From Saccharopolyspora montiporae (GTDB taxonomy: Bacteria; Actinomycetota; Actinomycetes; Mycobacteriales; Pseudonocardiaceae), in NCBI RefSeq assembly GCF_015209505.1, contig NZ_JADEYC010000030.1, positions 30,571 through 94,570 of the forward strand: a stretch of DNA of 64,000 nt. The letters are read 5' to 3'. The translations under genes and the position numbers were made by a program. Shown here in pieces: positions 55,629 to 63,857 of the stretch. The notes beneath the pieces were generated by a model. That model saw only the letters and a program-made list of their open reading frames with translations, was not told the origin of the DNA and made no database searches. Numbering within the stretch: position 1 is the first letter of the stretch; the number at the start of each line of letters is the position of its first letter.

Positions 55629-57065
55629 GTGACGCAACAAACACTGGACGGTGTCCGCAGTCCCAGCCCGCGGCAGCCCATCCGATGGCCACAGGGGCGT
55701 GCGCGCGTCTTCTGGCTCAGCCTCGGCTGGGTCGTCCTGGCTACGCTGCTCCAGCTGATGCGCGGACCGGGAAACCGGGCCGCGCACGTGATTTGGGCCG
55801 AAGACGGCGGTGTGTTCTTCAACCAGGCTCTCCGGCACGACTTCTGGCACAACCTCTTCGCCCCGCACGCCGGGTACTTCCAGGTCGTGTGCCGCTTGCT
55901 CGCCCAACCGGCGGCACACCTGCCGATCGAGTGGGTAGCGGTGTGGTTCGCGATCAGCGGTGCGCTGGTCGTCGCGCTGATCTCGCTGCTGGTCTTCTTC
56001 ACCAGCAGGACGATCCTCACCTCCACCTGGGCACCGCTGCTGCTCGCCGGACTCGTCCCGCTACTGCCCCAAGCCGGGTACGAGGTCAACGCCAACATCA
56101 GCAACCTGCACTGGTACCTCGCCTACGCGGCGTTCTGGGTCCTGTTGGCCGCACCGAGTTCGCGCCGGGGTCGCGCCGGCGCGTGCTTCATCGTGGTGCT
56201 CGCAGCGCTGTCGGATCCGTTGACGGCGTTGGTGTTGCCCGCTGCGCTCGTGTCCCCCCGGCGACGCGCCTCGGTGATCCCCGCGGCGGCGATGGTGGCG
56301 GCGCTCGGCCTGCAGGCCACGATTTACCTGGGCCAAGCCGACTCCTACAGCAACAGCGCGACATCCGTCGGCGACCTGTTCTGGATCTACGGGCTGCGGG
56401 TCGGCGCGAGCGCCGTGACGGGCGACCGATCGCTGATCCCGTTCTACACCGCGCTCGGCCTGGCCGGTGTCGCCGCGGTGGGCGTCCTCGGTTGCGTCGC
56501 GCTGGCGCTCCTGGTGATCAGGGCGGAACGCGGAGCGCGCCGCATCGCCGTGGCGGCACTGCTCATCTCCGTGGCCTACCTGGTGGTCCCGCTCGGCCTG
56601 CGCGGGACCACCTCCCTGCTCGACCGGGAGCAGTTCAGCATCAACGGGTCGCGGTACACGCTCGTTCCGCTGCTCCTGCTCTGGGCCTGCCTGGTCGTGC
56701 TACTGGACAACGTGTCGACGCGGACCTCATCCCGGCGCTTCCCGCTCTCCGCCCGGACCACCGGTCTCGTGCTCACCTGCCTCGCCGGTGTGCAGCTGCT
56801 CAGCGATGTGGGTGCCCCCACCGTGCGGAGCGAGGCCACCAGGTGGTCCGCCGAACTCCAGGCGGCGCGCGAGGAATGCGCCGCCCCGCCGGAGGACCGA
56901 GCACCGCAGTCCGCGCCACTCGTCGCCGACCACGACGGATCCGGTTCCGTGCCCATCGTTCCCGGACCCGACGATGTGTCGATCGAGGTGGCTCCGGTTC
57001 CGCCGCCCGGTGAGCCCGTGACCTTCGCGATCGTCCTGCCGTGCTCGACCCTCCGCTCCTCGTGA
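55629..57065 (+). CDS. Polytopic membrane protein of the envelope-glycan block
   Basis: A 478-residue protein from GTG 55629 with about ten hydrophobic segments. WAEDGGVFFNQALRHDFWHNLFAPHAGYFQ in the first outer loop (acidic pair E-D) is like GT-C enzymes, but no named family is certain. A soluble C-terminal tail with several acidic residues follows residue 400. Context (arabinosyltransferase, GT2, DUF2142) points to wall or surface glycan synthesis. Confidence 0.75.
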   Translation: MTQQTLDGVRSPSPRQPIRWPQGRARVFWLSLGWVVLATLLQLMRGPGNRAAHVIWAEDGGVFFNQALRHDFWHNLFAPHAGYFQVVCRLLAQPAAHLPIEWVAVWFAISGALVVALISLLVFFTSRTILTSTWAPLLLAGLVPLLPQAGYEVNANISNLHWYLAYAAFWVLLAAPSSRRGRAGACFIVVLAALSDPLTALVLPAALVSPRRRASVIPAAAMVAALGLQATIYLGQADSYSNSATSVGDLFWIYGLRVGASAVTGDRSLIPFYTALGLAGVAAVGVLGCVALALLVIRAERGARRIAVAALLISVAYLVVPLGLRGTTSLLDREQFSINGSRYTLVPLLLLWACLVVLLDNVSTRTSSRRFPLSARTTGLVLTCLAGVQLLSDVGAPTVRSEATRWSAELQAAREECAAPPEDRAPQSAPLVADHDGSGSVPIVPGPDDVSIEVAPVPPPGEPVTFAIVLPCSTLRSS

Positions 57066-57162
57066 CGCCGGACGAGACCCGGCGGCCCGGACATCCGGAC
57101 GGGAGCGCCGGGTACGTCCTCCGCCACTGAACCTGCCCCGCTACCGAAACGGACGCTGCGAC

Positions 57163-57873
57163 ATGACACGCATCGACGGCGACACGAACCTGCAGACCGA
57201 GGCCCTCGAAGATCTGGTGTCCGCGGTCAACTACCGCCGCTGGCTCTGCTCCCTCGCGGTGCCGCACTTCGGTGCGGATGTCCTGGAAATCGGCTCCGGG
57301 CTGGGCCATTTCGCTGCCGAGTGGGCGGACATGGGCGTTGCCATCACGGCGAGCGAGGCGGCGCCGGAGCGGCTGGCCATCCTGCGGGAGCGGTTCGCGG
57401 GCGATCAGCGGGTCAGCGTGCGCGAGCTCGGGGTGCCGATCACCGAGCGCGGCGAGCACACCAACGTCGTCGCGTACAACGTCCTGGAGCACATCGAGGA
57501 CCACATCGGTGCGCTGCGCAGTTTCGCCGGGCTCGTCCGGCCCGGGGGGACCGTGCTCCTCATCGTCCCGGCGTTCGAGTTCGCGATGAGCCGCTTCGAC
57601 CGGGCGATCGGACATCACCGCCGATACCGCGTCCCGCAGCTCGCGGATGCGCTCACCAGCGCGGGCCTGGTACCGGAGCAGTGTCGCTACATCAACGGTC
57701 CCGGCCTGCTCGCGTGGTGGCTGACCTGCCGCGTCCTGGGCGGGCGGCCGAAGGCCGGTGCGATGCTGAGCGCCTACGACCGGGTGTACGTGCCGATCGA
57801 GCGGCGGATCGAGTCCCGGGTGCGGCCGCCGTTCGGCCAGTCGGTCTTCGCGGTGGCGCGCCGCCCGGGTTGA
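57163..57873 (+). CDS. Class I SAM-dependent methyltransferase
   Basis: A 236-residue protein with VLEIGSGLGHFAAEW (motif I), SEAAPERL and YNVLEHIEDHIGALRSFAGLVRPGGTVLLIVPA. The IEDH...SRFDRAIGHHRRY stretch is common in methyltransferases of polysaccharide loci that act on lipid-linked sugars. It follows the polytopic protein by about 100 bases and likely belongs to the glycan block. Confidence 0.85.
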   Translation: MTRIDGDTNLQTEALEDLVSAVNYRRWLCSLAVPHFGADVLEIGSGLGHFAAEWADMGVAITASEAAPERLAILRERFAGDQRVSVRELGVPITERGEHTNVVAYNVLEHIEDHIGALRSFAGLVRPGGTVLLIVPAFEFAMSRFDRAIGHHRRYRVPQLADALTSAGLVPEQCRYINGPGLLAWWLTCRVLGGRPKAGAMLSAYDRVYVPIERRIESRVRPPFGQSVFAVARRPG

Positions 57874-57958
57874 GGCCGGTTCGGGCGGGACACCGGGCTG
57901 CGTCGGGCTATGCGGCGGCGCTAAGTTCGGCGGGTCGACCGCGGACTCCGGAGGCAGC

Positions 57959-58609
57959 ATGCACGCGCACGACCAGGACGAACGCCGTTCGGTTGCCGAC
58001 CTGCTGTGGCGGGCGGATCCGAACGAGTGGGTCCGCAAGCGCACCGCGCAGCTGCCCGCGGGACGCGCGCTGGACCTGGGCAGCGGGAAAGGGCGCAACG
58101 CGGTGTGGCTGGCCACCCGCGGCTGGGCGGTGACCGCGGTCGACTTCTCCCGGGTGGCCCTGGACGAGGCCCGCAGACTGGAGCAGGCTCGCGCGGGGTC
58201 GGCAACGCATCCGGTGCGCTGGGTGCCGGCCGATGCGGCCGACTACGAGCCGGACGGCGCGTTCGACCTGGTCCTGGTGGTGCACCTGCACGTTCCGGCG
58301 CAGCAGCGCGCCGAGGTGCTGCGCAGGGCGGCCCGCTCGCTGGCGCCCGGCGGCCGGCTGCTCGTGGTCGGGCACCACGCGGACAACCTGACCGCGGGAA
58401 CCGGCGGCCCGCAGGACCCGGACCTGCTCTACACCCAGCACGATCTGCTGGCCGATCTGGCGGGCTTCCCGGAGCTGGCCACCCGGTTCGCCGACCGGAC
58501 GACGCGGCTGCTGGGCGGCGGGCCCCGCCCGGCGCTGGACGTGGTCGCCGAGTTCCAGCACGTGCCGGGCGGTTCCGGGGCGCTCGGGGTCAGTCCCGCT
58601 GCGCGATGA
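57959..58609 (+). CDS. Small class I SAM-dependent methyltransferase (TehB/thiopurine-like)
   Basis: A 216-residue enzyme: RALDLGSGKGRNAVWLATRGWAVTAVDFS and LAPGGRLLVVGHH. This compact form resembles TehB and similar small-molecule methyltransferases. RBS GGAGG six bases before the ATG. The 3' end overlaps the convergent methyltransferase gene by 20 bases. Substrate unknown. Confidence 0.85.
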   Translation: MHAHDQDERRSVADLLWRADPNEWVRKRTAQLPAGRALDLGSGKGRNAVWLATRGWAVTAVDFSRVALDEARRLEQARAGSATHPVRWVPADAADYEPDGAFDLVLVVHLHVPAQQRAEVLRRAARSLAPGGRLLVVGHHADNLTAGTGGPQDPDLLYTQHDLLADLAGFPELATRFADRTTRLLGGGPRPALDVVAEFQHVPGGSGALGVSPAAR

Positions 58610-59462
58610 CGAACCTGCTCGTTTGAGCCACTCGCGCCCCGGTGTCCAGGCCGAAGCTGCGCCCGTAGTGCTCACCGATCGTCGCGGCGTTCTCGTCGGT
58701 GGCGATCCGCCAGCCCGCCGCGGTGAGCTGCTCCTGCGGGCTGGTCCGCGGGCGGGTGTCGAACAGGTCCCGAATGTCGATGCCGAACTGCCGGCGCGCC
58801 AGGTCGAGCGTCTGCTCGTCCAGGACACCGGCCGCGGCGTCGATGCATTCCAGCGAGATCCGGCTGCCCGGTGCGGACAGTTCGCGCACCGCGGCGAACA
58901 GTTCGGCCTCGGCTTCCACCGGCAAGTACGGCAGCAATCCCTCGGCCAGCCACGCGGTGGGCTGGTCCGGGTCGAAGCCGGACGAGGCCAGCGCCGCGGT
59001 CCAGTCGCCGCGCAGGTCGGTGTCCACCACGTGCCGGGCGCAGGACGCCGTCGCACCCGCTCCGGTGAGCACCTCGTCCTTGAACTGGAGCACCTTGGGC
59101 TGGTCGACTTCGAACACGTCGCTGCCCGACGGCCACGGCAGCCGGTGCGCCCGGACGTCGAGCCCGGCGGCGAGGATGACGAACTGCCGGATGCCGGAGT
59201 CGGCGGAGACGGCGAAGAAGTCGTCGAAGAACCGGGAGCGGACACCGAGGTAGTCGGCGACGGAATGCCACTCCGGGTTCGGCAGGTCCTCGCCACTGGT
59301 GGGCATCGTCGCGGGCGGGTCGGCCGCCTCGACGAAGGCGTGCGCGAAGCGGTCGTGCACCAGGGCGTCCGGACGCGTGTCCTCCACCGCCCGGGCGGCT
59401 GCCACGCCGAGCGCCGTCAGCCCGACGCTGGTCACGATGTCCCACTGCTCGGTCGAACTCAT
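58590..59462 (-). CDS. SAM-dependent methyltransferase, TIGR00027/PPM1 family
   Basis: A 290-residue protein of the mycobacterial-type family (TIGR00027): WDIVTSVGLTALGVAAARAVED, FFDDFFAVSADSGIRQFVILAAGLDVRAHRL, and FEVDQPKVLQFKDEVL. Related to O-methyltransferases of polyketides and leucine carboxyl methyltransferase. A perfect inverted repeat in its leader suggests repressor control. Convergent overlap of 20 bases with the previous gene. Confidence 0.9.
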   Translation of the reverse strand: MSSTEQWDIVTSVGLTALGVAAARAVEDTRPDALVHDRFAHAFVEAADPPATMPTSGEDLPNPEWHSVADYLGVRSRFFDDFFAVSADSGIRQFVILAAGLDVRAHRLPWPSGSDVFEVDQPKVLQFKDEVLTGAGATASCARHVVDTDLRGDWTAALASSGFDPDQPTAWLAEGLLPYLPVEAEAELFAAVRELSAPGSRISLECIDAAAGVLDEQTLDLARRQFGIDIRDLFDTRPRTSPQEQLTAAGWRIATDENAATIGEHYGRSFGLDTGARVAQTSRFVIAQRD

Positions 59463-59483
59463 CCGGCTCGACCTCCCCGACAC

Positions 59484-59504
59484 GTAGTTATCTTTGCTAA
59501 CTAC
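59484..59504 (-). promoter_or_regulatory. Perfect inverted repeat, likely operator
   Basis: GTAGTTA-TCTTTGC-TAACTAC (7+7 pairs, seven-base centre) lies 21 to 42 bases ahead of the TIGR00027 methyltransferase ATG, in a position to block its promoter. It is AT-rich against a GC-rich background, of MarR/TetR operator size. The remaining part of the 343-base gap (59505-59805) shows no gene. Confidence 0.5.
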
Positions 59505-59805
59505 GCTGGCACCTGTCATGATCGCCCGACAAGGAGATGGTGATCTCCGACACCGGAAAAGCCTTGCGGGAAAGCGCCATCGGCGACGCAACAGGGCAAA
59601 TTCCCGCGCAGTGCTCCCGAAATGCGGATCCGCTATCGGCCGCGGAGCAAGATCCACTTCGGACGCTCCGCGCTGCGGAACGGAGCGGTTTCGCCGCACC
59701 CGGCACATCGGTCAATTCCGGCGCACCGACCGGTCATCCTGCTGCAGCGACCGCCGATCGCCGCAGGTCTGGCGCCCGGTCGCCGCTGCTGGTTACCTTC
59801 GCCCC

Positions 59806-60618
59806 ATGTTCACCGGGCGCGAGGAGAACGCGGTGGAGTCGGCCTTCGGCACCGAAATCCGCGATGTGGACGCACGCACGCCGAATCTCGCGCGCATGTA
59901 CGACTACCAGCTCGGCGGCACGCACAACTTCGCACCGGACCGGGAACGACTCGACGCCGCGGTCGGCCACGCTCCGCAGACCGTGCCGCCCGCCGCGGTC
60001 GATCGCGCCTTCCTGCAGCGGGCGGTGGCCTGGTGCGCCGACCGCGGCATCGACCAGTTCCTGGACTTGGGCTCGGGCATCCCCACGGCGGGCAACGTGC
60101 ACGAGGTCGCCCGACGCCGCGCTCCGGGCAGCCGGGTCGTCTACGTCGACCACGAGCCGGTGGCCGTGGCGCACGGCAACGAGCTGCTGCGCGGTACCGA
60201 GTCGGCCGCGGTCGTGCATGCCGACCTGCTCGACCCGGACGACGTGCTCGGCGCCCCGCGCACCGCCGAGCTGCTCGACTTCGCGCGTCCGGTGGCGCTG
60301 CTCGTGGTCGGCGTGCTGCACCACATCGGGCACGGCGCCGATGTGGAGGGAGTGCTGGCCGAGTACCGCTCGGCGCTGGCCCCGGGCAGCGCGCTGGTGC
60401 TCAGCCAGCTGACCGGCGATGCGGGCGCGGCGGAGGTGCCGGGCGGGCTGCACCCGCGCAGCCTCGCGGAAGTGGGCGCGCTGTTCGCCGGGTTCGACCT
60501 CATGGCGCCCGGTCTGGTGCCCGCCGCCGTCTGGCATCCAGCGGACCCGCACGAGCACGGCTGCTCGCCGCGCGCAGCGGTCAGCTGGGCCGGTGTGGGT
60601 GTGCGCGGTCAGGTCTGA
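59806..60618 (+). CDS. SAV2177-type (DUF574) SAM-dependent methyltransferase
   Basis: A 270-residue protein with the family start region PNLARMYDYQLGGTHNFAPDRE (NxARxYDYxLGG), FLQRAVAWCADRGIDQFLDLGSGIPT and VVYVDHEPVAVAHG. Streptomyces and relatives carry many paralogs of unknown target. TACCTT six bases before the ATG suggests a leaderless message. Ends in a 10-base convergent overlap with the DUF2283 gene. Confidence 0.9.
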   Translation: MFTGREENAVESAFGTEIRDVDARTPNLARMYDYQLGGTHNFAPDRERLDAAVGHAPQTVPPAAVDRAFLQRAVAWCADRGIDQFLDLGSGIPTAGNVHEVARRRAPGSRVVYVDHEPVAVAHGNELLRGTESAAVVHADLLDPDDVLGAPRTAELLDFARPVALLVVGVLHHIGHGADVEGVLAEYRSALAPGSALVLSQLTGDAGAAEVPGGLHPRSLAEVGALFAGFDLMAPGLVPAAVWHPADPHEHGCSPRAAVSWAGVGVRGQV

Positions 60619-60836
60619 CCCGGCCGCATCGCACGGGCCAGCAGGTCCGGGTCGAGCACGGTGGAGGCCCGCTGCACCTCGATGCCGACCAGGATCCCGT
60701 CCTGCCAGTCCAGCACCACCGCTGAGGTCACCGCGTCCGGGACCGGCACCTCGATGCTCTCCCGGCCGGCCGCCGGTTCCGCTCGCGTCAGGTGCAGGTA
60801 CGCGGCATCGCTGTCCGGCGAGTATTCCCAGTGCAC
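60609..60836 (-). CDS. DUF2283 protein
   Basis: A 75-residue protein: MHWEYSPDSDAAYLHLTRAEPAAGRES..., VVLDWQDGILVGIEVQRAS, the DUF2283 pattern (D-x-x-D-ALY and D-x-x-G-x-xxGIEI). Family function unknown. GTG start. It may be last in a small unit with the two genes upstream. Confidence 0.85.
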   Translation of the reverse strand: MHWEYSPDSDAAYLHLTRAEPAAGRESIEVPVPDAVTSAVVLDWQDGILVGIEVQRASTVLDPDLLARAMRPGQT

Positions 60837-60902
60837 CGCACCATCCTCATCGCGCGCCCTGCGGCGGCGGCCGGACCGGCATCCGCCCGCCGCCGGTGTC
60901 GG

Positions 60903-61109
60903 TCAACCCGCTTGCTCGGGCCGTTGCGGCACGGCCTGCTCCACCTCGGCCGCGCTGCCGTACTCGCCCTCGGGGAGGGCCGACAGCGCCCGCAGCGTCT
61001 GCGCATCGACATCGCGCGTCTGCGCGTAATCGAGGATCCGTTCCGCCGTGGCCGGGTATTCCAGCCCCTGCAGGGCCTTGAGCACCCGGAGCTCATCCCG
61101 CTTGGTCAT
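60903..61109 (-). CDS. DUF2795 protein (68 aa)
   Basis: A 68-residue protein: VLKALQGLEYPATAERILDYAQTRDVDAQTLRALSALPEGEYGSAAEVEQAV. This is the DUF2795 motif (YPA-x8-A-x14-L-x2-LP-x3-Y). A paralog lies at 61754-62080. RBS GAGGAC precedes the ATG. The family is abundant in actinobacteria with no known role. Confidence 0.85.
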   Translation of the reverse strand: MTKRDELRVLKALQGLEYPATAERILDYAQTRDVDAQTLRALSALPEGEYGSAAEVEQAVPQRPEQAG

Positions 61110-61118
61110 CCCGTGTCC

Positions 61119-61235
61119 TCACCTGGCGCGGTGGTCGGCCGGCCTGCGCTGCTCCGGGAGCTTGCCGTGCAGCGCCTCCCGGCAGCGGTTCATGTCCCGG
61201 GCGACCTCGGTCAACCGCGTCAACACAGCTACCAT
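61119..61235 (-). CDS. 38-residue small protein upstream of DUF2795 gene
   Basis: An ATG at 61235 with AAGGGG seven bases upstream opens 38 codons, MVAVLTRLTEVARDMNRCRE..., ending nine bases before the DUF2795 ATG. It has an amphipathic helix and a basic tail (RRPADHRAR). No family recognised. Good ribosome site and tight spacing to a real gene support it. Confidence 0.55.
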   Translation of the reverse strand: MVAVLTRLTEVARDMNRCREALHGKLPEQRRPADHRAR

Positions 61236-61399
61236 CGAAAACCCCTTTCGCACATCGAGCACGTCAACGCCTCGACCACTGGTTACCCGCGGTGCCCATC
61301 GGTCACACCTCGCAATGTCCGCCGGTGGGCGGCCGTTTCCGCGGCGATCCGGGCGGGTATGACACGGGCCGGATCAACGAGCCGCGAAGGAGGCCCGTC

Positions 61400-61741
61400 T
61401 TGTCGGAGCAGAAGCTGCCGCTACCGGACTACGACGAACTGCCGATGGGCTCGCTGCAGCACCGGGTCCGCGCGCTGGAGGCCGACGACGTGCGGCTGCT
61501 GCTGGAGCACGAGCGGGCGCACGCGGACCGGGTGCCGGTGATCGAACTGCTCACCAACCGGCTGCAGGACCTGGAACAAGGGGCGCAACCCAGCTCCGGG
61601 GACCAGAGCCGGGCGCCGGAAGCCCCGTCGCACACCCCGGCCGGATCTCCGGTCACTCCGACCGGCCCGGCCGAACCGGGTCGGCCGACCGGGCACGGCA
61701 CGCGCAGTTCGACCGGCCAGGGCATCGAGCACACCGAATGA
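61400..61741 (+). CDS. Conserved actinobacterial hypothetical protein (LPLPDYDELPxGSLQHRVR type)
   Basis: A 113-residue protein from TTG 61400, with AAGGAGG six bases before it. N-terminal LPLPDYDELPMGSLQHRVRALEADDVRLLLEHERAHADRVPVIELLTNRL is a helical domain seen in many actinobacteria, then a Pro/Ser/Thr-rich disordered tail. It is 12 bases upstream of a DUF2795 gene and so co-transcribed. Confidence 0.8.
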   Translation: MSEQKLPLPDYDELPMGSLQHRVRALEADDVRLLLEHERAHADRVPVIELLTNRLQDLEQGAQPSSGDQSRAPEAPSHTPAGSPVTPTGPAEPGRPTGHGTRSSTGQGIEHTE

Positions 61742-61753
61742 AGCGGAGCGAGC

Positions 61754-62080
61754 ATGAGCACTGATCGGGAAACGCTGCGCGCCGTGCTGTCCGATGTGGA
61801 CTATCCGGCCACCAAGGACGATCTGGTGGACCGGGCGCAGCACAACGACGCCGATGCGGACACGTTGCGGGCCCTGCGCTCGCTGCAACCGGTCGAGTAC
61901 GGCGACTTCACCGAGGTCGTGCGGTCGGTGACCCTGCACACCGGGCCGGAAGAAGGGCGCACGAGCTCGGAGAAGGCCAAGCAGGCCCGGGACAACGCGG
62001 ACAGCGGTCTGGCCGAGCACCAGACCGAGGTACCGCCCAATCCGATCGCCGAGGAGATCGGCGAGAACCGGAAGGCGTGA
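61754..62080 (+). CDS. DUF2795 protein (108 aa)
   Basis: A 108-residue paralog of the 60903 gene: LRAVLSDVDYPATKDDLVDRAQHNDADADTLRALRSLQPVEYGDFTEVVRSV, then a hydrophilic tail. RBS GGAGCG upstream. The two DUF2795 proteins and the helical 113-residue protein form a small divergent pair of units around 61.3 kb. Confidence 0.87.
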   Translation: MSTDRETLRAVLSDVDYPATKDDLVDRAQHNDADADTLRALRSLQPVEYGDFTEVVRSVTLHTGPEEGRTSSEKAKQARDNADSGLAEHQTEVPPNPIAEEIGENRKA

Positions 62081-62085
62081 GGCGC

Positions 62086-63456
62086 TCAGTCCGGCCTGCG
62101 CACCTCGAACACAGTGGCACCCGTCTCCTGCTCGGCCTGGTTGCCGATGCCGAGATCGATCCCCGGGCGGTCGCGCAGCATCAACGTGGCAGCCAGCGCG
62201 ATCAAGAACATCACCGACAGGTAGACGCCCACGGACAGCAGGCTCCCGGTGGCCTGCACCAGCGCGGTGGCGATCGTGGGCGCGAAGGCTCCGCCCGCGA
62301 TCGCGCCGCTCGCGTAGGAGATCGCCACTCCGGAATACCGCATGGAAGCGGGAAAGATCTCGGCGTACCAGGCCGCCTGCGGGCCGTAAGTGAGTCCCAG
62401 CCCCGCGGTGAACAGCGCCAGCCCGAGGAACAGCAGGCCCGCGTCACCCGTGTCGACGAGCAGGAACATCGGGAACACCGCGAGGAGCAGGCCCGCGTAC
62501 CCGCAGATGTAGGACCGTCTGCGGCCGATCCGGTCGGCGAGCCGCCCGGCGGCGTAGGTGGTGAGCAACCACAGCAGTGCCGATCCGGACACGGCAACCA
62601 GGACTTCGGTGCTGCCCAGCGGTCGAGCGACGTCCGGCCCAGTGGCGTAGCTGGTGATGAATCCGCCTGTGGTCATGTACCCGGCGGCGTTGTTGCCCGC
62701 GAACACCAGCGCGGCCAGCACCACCAGCAGCCAGTGCTTGCGGAACAGCTCCACCACCGGCGCCCCGGACCGCTGTTCGCGCTCGGCGAGTTCGGTGAAC
62801 ACCGGACTCTCGTCCACGGCGCGGCGCACGAAGTAGCCGACGCCGATCAGCACCACGCTCAGCAGGAACGGCACCCGCCATCCCCACTGCACGAACTCCT
62901 CGCCCGGCGAGATGACGCCGGTCATCAGCGCGGTCACCCCGGACGCCAGCAGCATGCCTAGCGGCACGCCCAGCTGCGGGACCGAACCGGCACGCCCGCG
63001 GCGGTCGGCGGGCGCGTGCTCCACGGCCATGAGCACCGCACCGCCCCATTCCCCGCCTGCCGAGATCCCCTGCAGGATCCGTAGAACCAGCAGCGCGACC
63101 GGTGCGGCCACCCCTGCCGAGGCGTACGTGGGCAGCAGGCCGATGAGGCTGGTCGCGCCGCCCATCAGCAGCAGGGTGAGCACCAGCATCGCCCGCCGGC
63201 CGAGCCGATCGCCGAAGTGCCCGGCCAGGAATGCGCCGAGCGGGCGGAACACGAAGCTGATCCCGACGGTGGCGAAGGACAGCAGCAGTCCGATCTCCCG
63301 TCCAGCCGGTTCGAAGAACAGCTCGGTGAACACCAGACCGGCCGCCGTGGCATAGATGAAGAAGTCGTACCACTCGACGGTCGTGCCGATGACGGTGGCC
63401 GCGGCCACCCGCCGCTGGTTCGCGGCCGGACTCGTCGAGGTTCGCCCCGCTGCCAT
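62086..63456 (-). CDS. MFS transporter, metabolite:H+ symporter (MHS) family
   Basis: A 456-residue, 12-segment transporter: ATVIGTTVEWYDFFIYATAAGLVF is the MHS (ShiA/ProP-like) start, GHFGDRLGRRAMLV the loop 2-3 motif, and LQGISAGGEWGGAVLMAVEHAP the segment-4 motif. It takes up a carboxylate or compatible solute with protons; the substrate is not determinable. Ends five bases from the convergent DUF2795 gene. Confidence 0.9.
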   Translation of the reverse strand: MAAGRTSTSPAANQRRVAAATVIGTTVEWYDFFIYATAAGLVFTELFFEPAGREIGLLLSFATVGISFVFRPLGAFLAGHFGDRLGRRAMLVLTLLLMGGATSLIGLLPTYASAGVAAPVALLVLRILQGISAGGEWGGAVLMAVEHAPADRRGRAGSVPQLGVPLGMLLASGVTALMTGVISPGEEFVQWGWRVPFLLSVVLIGVGYFVRRAVDESPVFTELAEREQRSGAPVVELFRKHWLLVVLAALVFAGNNAAGYMTTGGFITSYATGPDVARPLGSTEVLVAVSGSALLWLLTTYAAGRLADRIGRRRSYICGYAGLLLAVFPMFLLVDTGDAGLLFLGLALFTAGLGLTYGPQAAWYAEIFPASMRYSGVAISYASGAIAGGAFAPTIATALVQATGSLLSVGVYLSVMFLIALAATLMLRDRPGIDLGIGNQAEQETGATVFEVRRPD

Positions 63457-63857
63457 CCCGCTCCTGTCGTCCGGCGGGCGCGTTCGGTGGGCCCGCGCCT
63501 CCGTTGGCCCGCGGCTGCACCCGTTCATCCCGGCACGCCGCGCACGGCGGACAAGCCTGCAACACCGCGGCCGTTCGGTAAAGATCCGCACGCACGGATC
63601 TGCGCGGGCGGATGGTGCCGTGGGTGACCGGTCGGCCCGCACGCGGCCAGGCTCGGTCCGATGCGGTTCCCGGAGAAAGCACGCCCGCGTTCGTGGGCGT
63701 CGAGCACGAGCGGCGCCGGGCCGAGCGGAACGGCGGTGGCGCGTTCCTGACCAGGTCAGGTCGGGTCCGTTCGACTGATCCGACCGCTCGCCCGAGCGCG
63801 CGCTCGGTCTCCGTTCAGCGGACCGGAGCGCCACTCGGTCCGGCGGCACCGAAACGC
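63457..63857. other. Intergenic 401 bases before pckG 3' end
   Basis: CCGAGCG-CG-CGCTCGG (63792-63807) is a 16-base palindrome 51 bases behind the pckG stop, a plausible terminator. The MFS promoter (minus strand) should lie near 63460-63600 but was not identified. No gene seen. Confidence 0.45.
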
